Below, piece after piece: positions 1 to 9,000 of a DNA stretch of 17,416 bases. The translations under genes were made by a program, and so were the position numbers. Numbering within the stretch: position 1 is the stretch's first letter; each line of letters begins with the position of its first letter. This stretch comes from Amoebophrya sp. AT5.2 (lineage: Eukaryota > Sar > Dinophyceae > Syndiniales > Amoebophryaceae): NCBI GenBank assembly GCA_005223375.1, contig RXOD01004892.1:1-17416 (forward strand), given 5' to 3'. Under the pieces are notes generated by a model. The model searched no databases. It was not told where the DNA came from and was given only the letters and a program-made list of their open reading frames with translations.

Positions 1-66
1 TCCAATTCGATCGCCGTCACCTTGCCAGAGTCGTCCAAGAGGCAAGGTGACGGCGATCGAATTGGA
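1..66. repeat. Perfect 26-bp hairpin spanning the intron/exon boundary
   Basis: Positions 1-26 and 41-66 are exact reverse complements, separated by the 14-base loop AGAGTCGTCCAAGA. One arm is exon, the other is the intron's terminal repeat. The exon copy runs to the left edge, so the repeat may be longer than is visible. In the transcript the 3' intron arm could pair either with this exon arm or with the 5' intron arm at 513-546. Confidence 0.95.
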
Positions 67-1835
67 GGACGGGAGTTCGTGCCAATATGAAAAAAATACC
101 AAGTCCGCAAGGGGCACGAGTAAGGCAGCGCGACCCACTTTGGGGCGCCGAAAAGTCGGCGCGTTGCGTAGACGGTTCCTGACTCAGCTACAGCGCAAGG
201 CCGCAGCTACTAGAGACCAAGGCCACGGATTCGAAGTAGAAGAGAGCCGCGGCGCGATCATTTATTGCGCTATGGCATTTGCGTTGCGCTCGTGCTCATG
301 GGTATGCGTATGGCAACTACTGCCATGGACGCAAGGAAAGCTAGCAGAAACCCAAGAGACTCCCGGCAGCAGCCCAGCGGCCTCACTTCTGCCCGCTGGG
401 GGCTTCCATGGTTCACGGTCGTCAGTTTGTGTGACGCACAAACAAGCACAAGTAGAGCGCGTCCGTCTCTGTTGGGTTGGCTCCCCCATAAATTTGCGGC
501 CAGTTTCTAGTGCTCCCGTCCTCCAATTCGATCGCCGTCACCTTACGACGTTTTTGAACTTTACGCCGTTCTTCACAACCGCTTTCACGCCGTTCTCGCT
601 GTTGACGAGGGAGGCCTCCAGCATCTCTGAAAACGCCGGCGCGTCGGCGAAGATCCTTTGCAAAAGCGCACTGTCCATGTTGAGGACGGTCACCGAGGCA
701 AGGTTGTCCTTCCACCCGACAGCCGCTGCTGCAACCTCGAGGCCAATGTAGCCACCACCAACAATCACCTTTTGTGGGCCATTATAAAAAGGATGTTTGA
801 TCATATTTATATGTTCTTGAAAATAGAGGACACAGGTGTCGAACTAACAATCTCTTCTCGCTCGTGCATCGTCGATTTGCGTCGTGTCTGTGACTGTGAA
901 AGTAGGGCACTATGATCGAGCACATGGTGCAATATCACGCTTACCAAATTCAGTCCTGTCCCCTTTTCCATGGCTTCGACTAGCCCAGCACAATCCGCTT
1001 CGTTGCGCACGACTGAGACATTTGTTCCCTTGTACATGTCGAACATGCGCGCGTTGGCCCCGGTCGCCACAAACAAACTTTGCGAGGCCTCGATTTCTTG
1101 TCCGGAGGACACTGTCACCTTCTTGCCACCAGCTTCAAGAGCCTTCACGTGCGTGGAAAGGTGCACGGTGATTCCCTTCTCGACGTACCTAGTTGAAGAA
1201 TACGGAGCGTTCTAGAAGTAAGGGCTTCATCAGCCAGCGAGTGATCAACACGGAGGCAATGGCAAACAGAAGGAGCAAGGCGGGCGTGCAACCCCGAACA
1301 CACTCTCTCTCTCCTCATCGTCATCTGCAGCTGGAATTAAAAAGGAGGCCACCGCTAATTGTCATATTACTTACCACTCCGGTGTTTGCCTTTCTCCCCC
1401 GCCGCCTACGCAGGTGTGGAACCCCGGGAGTCGCGCCCGCACTTTGCTGCCCGGGGCGTGCAGGTAAGCTTTCGTCAACGCTGGCCGCTCGTAGGGCATC
1501 TTCGGCTCGCTGCCAATCATGCAAATGTCTTTTCCCTCCACCCCAGCCTCAACCAGCGCGCGAATCGCGTACCCACCGGCGGTACCGCCGCCCACCACTA
1601 CGTACGGAAAGGAGGACATGCTGGTGTCCGCAGAGTCGGAACCCGGCCACAAGGATTGGAAAAAGGAAAAAAAAGCGCGGCGCTGGTGGTCGCGGTGGAG
1701 TGCGTATGCTGGGCGCCCAGGTGGAACCGAAAAAGATGAAGCGAGTTTAGCAGACGATGAGAATCCGGCGGCGAAGGCGGACGATGGAGCACAATTCACG
1801 AATCGACTGGAGGAAGCTACAGTCCGATGCAGCAT
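1..1835 (-). CDS. MDAR: Monodehydroascorbate reductase-like FAD/NAD(P) oxidoreductase, 5' part (continues past the left edge)
   Basis: Exons on the minus strand: 1375-1835, 945-1188, 547-768, and about 1-41. The joins keep frame (tg|G giving EWYVEKG; TTG|GTG giving NLVIVGGG). Enzymes of this family use NAD(P)H to reduce the monodehydroascorbate radical, as part of the ascorbate-glutathione antioxidant cycle. Visible motifs: FAD-binding GGGTAGG at residues 82-88, the family signature PYERPALTKAYL at 114-125, ATG at 195-197, and the second Rossmann motif GGGYIG at 239-244. The order and spacing match plant MDHARs. Residues 1-72 precede the catalytic domain, are rich in Ser/Ala/Arg and lack acids at the start, which fits a mitochondrial presequence; Met73 is an alternative start for a shorter form. 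An unseen intron in the presequence is possible because 1630-1680 is pyrimidine-rich on the coding strand. A general AIF/ferredoxin-reductase-type flavoprotein is the alternative reading. The C-terminal interface domain lies outside the window. Confidence 0.85.
42..75 (-). repeat. Terminal inverted repeat, intron 3' end
   Basis: This arm pairs with 513-546; 44-75 is an exact 32-bp reverse complement of 513-544. On the plus strand it starts GCAAGGTGACGGCGATCG and ends GGACGGGAG. Read in the sense of that copy, it would encode KVTAIELEDG, the conserved segment of the host protein, so its sequence appears to derive from the gene it sits in. Confidence 0.9.
513..546 (-). repeat. Terminal inverted repeat, intron 5' end
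   Basis: This is the partner of 42-75. On the minus strand it begins GTAAGGTGACGGCGATCG, so the splice donor GTAAG is part of the repeat. Positions 522-544 also match 1-23 as a direct repeat, meaning the downstream exon sequence is present at the start of the intron as well. Confidence 0.9.
769..944 (-). other. Intron 2 of the MDAR-like gene (176 nt)
   Basis: Donor AATTTG|GTAAGC and acceptor CACAAAAG|GTG on the minus strand. Phase 0. Joining restores the NAD(P)-binding strand VIVGGGYIGLE. No terminal repeats are visible. Confidence 0.88.
1189..1374 (-). other. Intron 1 of the MDAR-like gene (186 nt)
   Basis: Donor GGAGTG|GTAAGT and acceptor TTCAACTAG|GTAC on the minus strand. Phase 2; joining gives QTPEWYVEKGI, as expected for the family. 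No terminal repeats are visible. Confidence 0.88.
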
Positions 1836-3006
1836 ACAAGCAAATGTTTAAAAGTTGGGTACAGGGAGTAGAGTAAGCACGGTTCGGGTTCTTGAGTTTA
1901 GAAGTTTTCAGTTTGTTGACCTTCCGCACGACATCAGATGTAGAAAACGAATGTCAATGTCTCTCTGTCGCCGTCGAATAGGGATAGGCGGACGTTGAGT
2001 TACGCGATCCGGAGATTAACGAATGTAGCTAGGTGGATCACGAGCAAGCATGACATGATAGAAAAACAAACTCAGAAGATCACGATCGTGGAGTTTGGCC
2101 TGAAGTAGTACACCACGAGTGCTGGCCCTGAAATGATCATGATCGGTTGGAGGTGGTCCAGAGGGATGAAATGATTGGTCTTTCTTCTACTTCGCATGTG
2201 CTTTACACGATCTTCTTCATACATTAAATTTTTAAAAAAAATTTGATTTATCTTTACAGTTAGCACACGACGAGGCCCACCCCCACGACATACAGGTACT
2301 CCGACCGGCACCAAGTCGACATCTCGACCTCGCGGTAGGAAGCCAATTCAGAGAAACGGCTCACCTGTATTTGAAGATGGATGCAGCTGAGGAAGGAGAA
2401 GGACGGCCGCGGACTACAATTAATTTGTCGCTCGTCGACCTCATCATTCCAATGGGTGAGCGACTCGGTGGAGCTCGTATGTCGTTTTTCTGGTTGCGCT
2501 TCACCTTTAAATCGCGTCGTTGTATGCTGCACCTGTAGCAGGTACTAGTAGAAGGCTTGTTGAAAAAATCAGGGCGAATCTATCCAGGCTTTCATTTTCT
2601 TCTTGTGATTGTGTACGAGTACGACGCTTCTTGTAGTAATAGCAGACTTGTAACTCGGCCTTGTACTTGAACTTGTTGAGTATTGTATAAAGAAGTACGT
2701 GAGTGTGAGAATTCCGCAGAATAAAGTTGAAGCACCACTAGCACCGTTTTTAGTGCTATAACCGCATCGGATTTAGGAACACGAGTAGGCCTGCTTCTAG
2801 GCCAAAATGCGAGTATCTGTGTCAGTGTCGTGTTCTTTCGCGATGCGTACACGTCGAGAACGCAAAATAAACATGCTGGTGCAGGAGACGCAAGCCTACT
2901 GCGCATACTTGAGTGACTATCACACAATGTACATGGGCTCACCGTGATAGAAGTGAAGTGCTAATCGTGTGTGTTCGTATCTTCACTTTTGCTCGAGATG
3001 AAGTAG
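1836..3006. other. Intergenic region between the MDAR-like start and the eIF4G stop
   Basis: About 1.2 kb, holding the 5' flank of the MDAR-like gene and the 3' flank of eIF4G. No protein family is recognisable on either strand. A plus-strand frame stays open from about 2238 to 2539, preceded by an acceptor-like pyrimidine stretch ending TTTACAG near 2260, but it matches nothing I know. An A/T-rich stretch lies at 2225-2255. No AATAAA-type signal stands out just downstream of the eIF4G stop. Confidence 0.6.
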
Positions 3007-6000
3007 TCAGCTTCCCGCCAGTACTTCCTCGGCCGCCTGCAGCACCACGAGCCTCTCTGGCGAATCTGCGTCCAAGTTGGATCGTAAGAAGCGCAGCACC
3101 GGCTGTGTGAGTGCCACTGTCTTCTTTGTGCTGTCTCTTTTGAGTAGGGCCCCAAAGATGCTGGCGACGTCCGCGCTCCCCATGTCCGACACCCGCGTGC
3201 AGCAGAAGATCAGTCCGTCGATCAGTATTCTCCCCAACGCCCGCGCCGCCCTCGATTCCCTGCCGACCGTCGTGTGGGAAGGCGACTGGTTGGTCTCCGA
3301 TTTCTCTTCTTCGTACAAAAGCTGGATCTTTTTCTGCTGGAAGAAATGCTCTAGAAACGGGTCGGACCCGAGGTTGATGTGCTGCACCCAGAACGCGTCA
3401 GAGCGCGCGTCGCGCTTCTCCGTCGTGGAAGAGGTGGACGAGGACGCCGCGCCTTGACCTTGAAGATGACCTTCTTGCGATTGGCTCTTCAGGCTCGCCG
3501 TCGTGGCTCCGGCGATGGCCGCCGGCGCAGAAGTAGCTAGTTGCGCGTTGATTGTTTCAGGCGACCGAGGGGGCGACGGCGACGGATGGTGCTTGTCTTT
3601 TGCGATTTTGTCCACCCCCGCTGCTGCTCCAGCGAGGCTCGCTGTGGAGGAAGCTGAGGACGGGAGATTGCGTTCCGATGCTGCTGAACTTGCTGCGGAC
3701 GCGGCGTTTGATACCGCTCTCGCCTCCGCTGGAGGTCCGCCTTTGCGCTCGAACAGGACCCCCACAACCGTGTCCACCAATCGCGCCAAGAACACGTCCT
3801 CGCGCACCTCCTCCGGGGTGGTTCGGAACAACACGAAGGAGATCATCTCCATCGCGTTTCCCTCTCCTTGCGCGTGCGCCGCGGCCTCGCCTCCGACAAC
3901 GGCTTCACCTCGTCCCGCGCCCGCTGATGTAGTTTGTTCCAGGGGCAGTTCTCCAAATTTCAACTTCGTACCCAGCTCCTCAAAGAACTCCGTGCGATCG
4001 AAGTACTTGAACAGTCCCGCGTTCATGTACAGCTCGTGGAGCTGGCGGTAGTCCTCAAAGATGAAGTTGCCGAAGAAGAAGGCCGCGACCTGGGCGTTGG
4101 TTTCGCTGATCGCGGTTTTCAGTCCCGCGAGCCCCGCCCGCTTTTGGACTGCGCGCAGGCAATTGCACCACAACTGGACGTAGAAGCACTCGTGCAGCCT
4201 GGGGTTGCTCAGGTTGGAAAATCCGCCCGTCTGCTCGTTTGGGTTCTGCGCGTCTACTTCGCGCGGCAGGTCGGCAGGAGAGGACCCGGTGGTCTTGAAC
4301 GAGTCCGGGGAGGAGACCGCGTTGGAGATGCCACGGTCGGGGGAGGGCGCACTCGAAGCGCCACCGATCTGCACGTTCGCCAGAACCAGATCGCTTCCAG
4401 AGGACGCCGTGTTGAATGACGAGGATGATCCTTTCCCAAGGCCCAGGCTTTCTACGCCAGTCAAAATTAGGTTGCCCCCGCCACTCGATTGCTGTCCTGC
4501 TCGTGGTCCTGCAGATGCAGTCGAGCCTTCTACTTTGTCGCTTTGTTCGCGATTAACACCCGTTCTTGTACTATCGTTGTTCAACGGCGTTGCCGGACCC
4601 CCTTCTGGAAGCTCAAATCCAGCGAAGAGATCGGTAGTGAAGAGCCGCACCGTTTTCCGGTCGCAGAGCAGGCGACTGATGAGCAAGTGATAAAACTGGT
4701 CGGCCTTCGGGTAGTCGAGCATGAAATCCTCCAGCGAGGCGACGACGGGCTCTAACGCTCGGCACAGGTTGCTGGTGATCTCGATCATGTTTCCCGCGGC
4801 CAGCAGACCAATGAGCAACTGCGCGGTGACTTCAGACTTGCGGTAGTCCGAAAAACCTATCTCGACGAGGTAGTGCACAGCCGTCTGTACGTCGTCGGGC
4901 GTCGCCTCCTCGAAGGCGGACCCCCAGGCAGCCTCCACGTCCTCGAGGCAGCGGTCCTCGCCGTAATACCTGCACGTATTTGAAGATGTCGTTGTGTCCG
5001 CGCAAAGGAGTTCTCACGGCGTTGATATTCTTGCCGATTATAGGCCTACCTCTAGAAAGCAACAGCAGAAATAGAGAGACAGAAGTAGAGCCCGACCAAC
5101 AAGCCAAGCCGTAGTGGTACGCCAGGATCTTTTTTGCTTCTTCGACGAAGTAGCTGTTTTTCACCACCGAGAAGATCGTTTCCGGAAAGTAGTCCGGGCG
5201 GCCTCCCGCAACGATCTCCATGGCGTATGGATTCTGCACACCTGATTGCAGTGCCTTTTGCTCCCTCTGCGCGTCGAGTTGCAGTGCGTTCTTCATTTTC
5301 ACCTTCTCGCCGGTCACGACGCGCTCGACCCACTTGTTCTCCGCGAGGTCCAAAACGTCCCGGATCGCGAACTTTATCCGCTTCGAGTACACGTTGCTTT
5401 TCAGTCCGGCCAGTTCCTTCAGCCGCTCGATGAAGGTGGAAAGGTATTCCTTGCCGGTGGTGGAAGCTTCGAGGGTGCGGCCAACGTTCTTCAGCAGGGT
5501 GCAGACGCACTCGATCGAAAGCGAGTCGGGCGGCGGAGACGAAGTAGCCGGCGCGGCGGGACCCGGATTTGCAGACGTTTTGCCTGCTGGAGTCGCGGCC
5601 GTCGAGGCAACACCGTTATGGATCAGCTCTGTCACAACACTGCGCACGATTCTCTGCGACAGGAGCTTCCGCAGGAACAGCTGCCCGATGAACTTCATGT
5701 TACCGAGCAGTCGCGCCTTGTTCAGGTCCGCTTCTTCGTCTCCACCTGGCGAAGGCGGCCCCGCCCCGGCGCCAGATGATGAACTACCCGCCACCTGCGT
5801 CGAATTCGCCTTTCCTCGCGTTCGCTGGAACTCTTGCTGCGCCCGATTCAACAGAGCCCGCGTAAACGTGAAGGACGTGCCATCCGGCAGCGGAAACTCG
5901 GGATAGCGAGACCGCAGCACCATGCACATGTCGCTATACATCTCGCAGTATGCGGTCTGAGTGGTCGCCTTGTCGAAAATTTCCAGCGCCACGACCTCGA

Positions 6001-9000
6001 GGTCGGAAGCACCCTTCACCGGTAGCGCCGCCATTGTCTCGCACAGCTTCCTGTGGTGGTTGCGGCCCAATGAATTTTGTGGCGGCGGAGCGAGTGACGA
6101 AAAAGCCACCAACTACCCCGAATCTAATTTCGTATAAAATTATTGTTCTTTATTAAATAAGCTGGTTTATATTTATAAGTTTTGGACTTTTGCACCAGAA
6201 AGGTTGGTGCCGCTGCCGTTGCGCGGGGGCGGGACACAATGAAGTTCTTTCAGTTTTATAGTCAGAGTCACGAAAGGGAAAGACATGAAGGGAGATGGAC
6301 AACGGTGGCAAGTTGTACTTGAATCTTTCCGGCGCGAGTTTGTTGAGGATTGCTGTCACCTGCCGCTGGATATCGTTTTCTTTCCCGTCCCTCGTTCCTG
6401 TAGAAAAGGTTCTGGCTCTCTGCGTCGGGGGGTCGCCGCTGCCGGCCCCAATGCGGATTCCACCACCACTCTTTGTTAGTCCTGCTTCCTGCTGGACATT
6501 ATATCCGTAGCGTTGATCATTCTGCTGCGAGCCGCGTTGACTCGAGGACGCCAGTAGCGTCGGTCCCGTCTTGCCTTTGCTTCCTCTTCCGCGACGCTCC
6601 TGCTCGATGGCTACCAAGCGCGACGCTTCCACACTGATTCCGTCGCCGGGCTTTCGCTCGTATACTCCGTGCGGCCGGCTCAGCTGCTGCCTGTACGAGC
6701 CGCCGTATGCTCCTCCCATCTGCTGCCCCCCAAACGGCACTGGATTCCGCGAAGCCGCCATCGCAATCTCTGCCATCGGCACCTGCAGCGGCCGCCAGAA
6801 CCTCGCCAGGTCGTCTATGTGCAGCGTGAACCACATGTTTTGTCGCTCTTTGACCGAGAGCTGCAGTCGCCCTTTGTGAGAGAGAGCTTCGCGGAAGGAC
6901 AGAAGACCGTTCCGACTGTACACGCAGCCGCGAGCGACGTAGTCGATCTTGGAGCCGCGCTTTACCCGTCGTGATTTGGAGGGGGCAGCAGGCGTGGCGA
7001 TATCGCCTTGGTGATCAGCCGATGCTGGTACAACCGCCACGGCCGCCGTGCTGGTACTTCGACCTCGACCACCTGACGATGAAACGGCCGAAAACATCGT
7101 CATTGACGTGCTTGGAGGTGCTTCGACATCTTCTGCATCTCCTTGCTGCGGACCCGCGTCTGCGTCTGTGTCTGTCCCCTCTACTGGTACTGCCTTCTGC
7201 CCGATAGAAGGCGCAGTCTCTTGTCCGGCCTGGTCAACATTCCCCACACGCACGTTCTTCGTGCTGGTTGCTTGGTCGGTGCCGGTGTCCACTCGGAGCT
7301 CGCAATGGGTGCTCCTCCGCGAGGAAGTTGCGCTCTGCGCTTTTGGGTCGGTCTGTTGATGCTGCTTCGCTGCCGGACCGCCGCCGGGCGCGGTTAGGCT
7401 CCGCACCGTCGTCATGATCCCCTCATCCAGACGCGGAAATACGGTGGAAACGCCATCTACGGGAATTCCACGCTCGGCTCCTGCTGCTGCAATTTGCTCT
7501 CCCTCCGGTCGTGCAGCACGGTCATGCGCTATCAGGGCAGGCGTCGACTGCACCGATTTCTTCGGCGTCGTTTCTTGACTCCCAGTGTGTTCAGAGATGG
7601 CATCTTCGAACTCGCCGGAGTCGCGGCTGGCGTTGGCAAGATCCGCAAGCGAAGTGCCGATCAGCGTTCCGTGACTGTCCGCTCCCAAACTGTGGAACGA
7701 CCCAGACCTTGATTCGGTTTGAAGACGGAACATTAAGACCGACGTCGTCACAAACACAATAGCAACTCGAAATCATCATGTACATGAAAAAGTAAAGTTC
7801 TCCCTTCAAGAACCACGACTACGCGGCCGAGGATGAGGTAGAAGTAAGTAGTCCTACTAGAACTAGAAGTACTTTACCCAAATGTGTCTCCAGCCGACGA
7901 TGCTTCCCCGGCCTGCTCTTCGTGATCCGCGTGGTGGGGAGCCAAATTTGCTCGCGCCGAATGCAAATGCGGCGCTGATGCGCTCCTATCGCGGCTGGGG
8001 CTTAGGTCCTCGTGCATTTGCGGACCAGTATTTGTATTCGGGTCGGATGGGGGATACGAACTGTCGCGAGCGGCCATTGTCGAAGGGTAGTTGCCAGCTG
8101 CATTTCCAACATCTGTCAAATCCACGCGCGGTAGCTCCTCGTCCTCCTGCTGAGTATATTCCGCGGGTTGAAGATGAGTTTCCTTTGCAGAAGGGTTAGT
8201 TGTGTTGTCAACAAAAGATAAAGATGGAGATTCGGGGACGGCCCCGAGTCGTTTCGCAGGGTATTGAGTGGCGCTTGTCCTGCCCCCTCGCGATGCTGAA
8301 CTACTTGCTCCGGCTTCTGCTGGTGCTGATTCTGTGCCAGCTTTGTTGATTTTCTTCGGCGACCGCGACAAGCCTTCTGGCCCGAGAAAAATGCGCTCTA
8401 TCGTTGGTTTCGGGGCCCCTCCTGCGTCCGATTCTTGTTCGTCTTCGACATCAACATCTGCCGCTCCCCTCGCCAGCGGGGCCACCATTGGCCCACCGCG
8501 GAACGCCTGCACAAAGCTTCCTCCTCCTACAGAATTGTACCTCTCGCGCTGTATCTCCTCGAGTGATTTGATCGGCAGTGCTTTTTTTTCGGCTAGCGTC
8601 ACTTTTGTTCCTGGCGTCTTCGCGGGGCCGCCTGCTATCACGGACTGTTTGCTCGATCCCTGCGAAGGGACCGTCGCCGCTTTACTCGACGAGTTGTAGT
8701 TGTCGTAGTTGTCGTACCCACTTTCTGTGCCCCGTGCGGCGTTGGACCCCTCAGGACGAGCGGCTGCGCGGCGTTGGTGGTCGCTGCGTCCGGCCTTTTG
8801 ATTCTTGCCCTTGCCACCTTTCGGTGGCGCCTGGTCGTACTGCTCTTGCTGGCGGCGGTCGCTGTCGAGCTGGCGTACTACACCTACACCAGGAAAATCA
8901 TGCTGCGGAGGTTCCGCAACCGAAACTGACGGCGTTTCCTGCTCGGCCGCAACGGCGGAAAAAGAAACCGGGTGGTCTACACCTGGTACTTGCGACGTAT

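Larger units (their letters stand above)
42..546 (-). mobile_element. Introner-like intron with long terminal inverted repeats inside the MDAR-like gene
   Basis: Read on the minus strand, the coding exon ends ...AACGTC at 547. The sequence then begins GTAAGGTGACGG and runs to ...CCGTCACCTTGC at 42, where coding resumes as LLDDSGKVTAIEL. The two ends are inverted copies of each other over 34 bp (42-75 and 513-546) with one mismatch. The interior has no transposase or other recognisable gene, so it would be non-autonomous. Excising 42-546 exactly (505 nt, GT...GC ends) keeps frame and gives KNVLLDDSGKVTAI, the same spacing as plant MDHARs. A GT-AG alternative (21-546, acceptor GGCAAG|GTG) is also in frame but deletes six residues of that segment. 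No clear target-site duplication was found. Inference: a mobile intron, removed either by non-canonical splicing or by GT-AG splicing that costs conserved residues. Confidence 0.7.

Noticed and set aside
47..751. Plus-strand open frame of about 234 codons at the left edge
   Set aside because: It runs antisense through the MDAR-like exon and through the intron with inverted repeats. The minus-strand reading gives clear enzyme motifs; this one gives none.
2918..2950. Seven-base inverted repeat CTATCAC...GTGATAG near the eIF4G 3' end
   Set aside because: Too short, and its loop too long, to call a terminator or regulatory hairpin in a eukaryotic gene.
3503..4051. Plus-strand open frames of 160-230 codons (3503-4051, 3934-4419, 5220-5906 and similar)
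   Set aside because: They are antisense shadows of the G+C-rich eIF4G exons, with Arg/Pro/Ser-rich translations and no domain.
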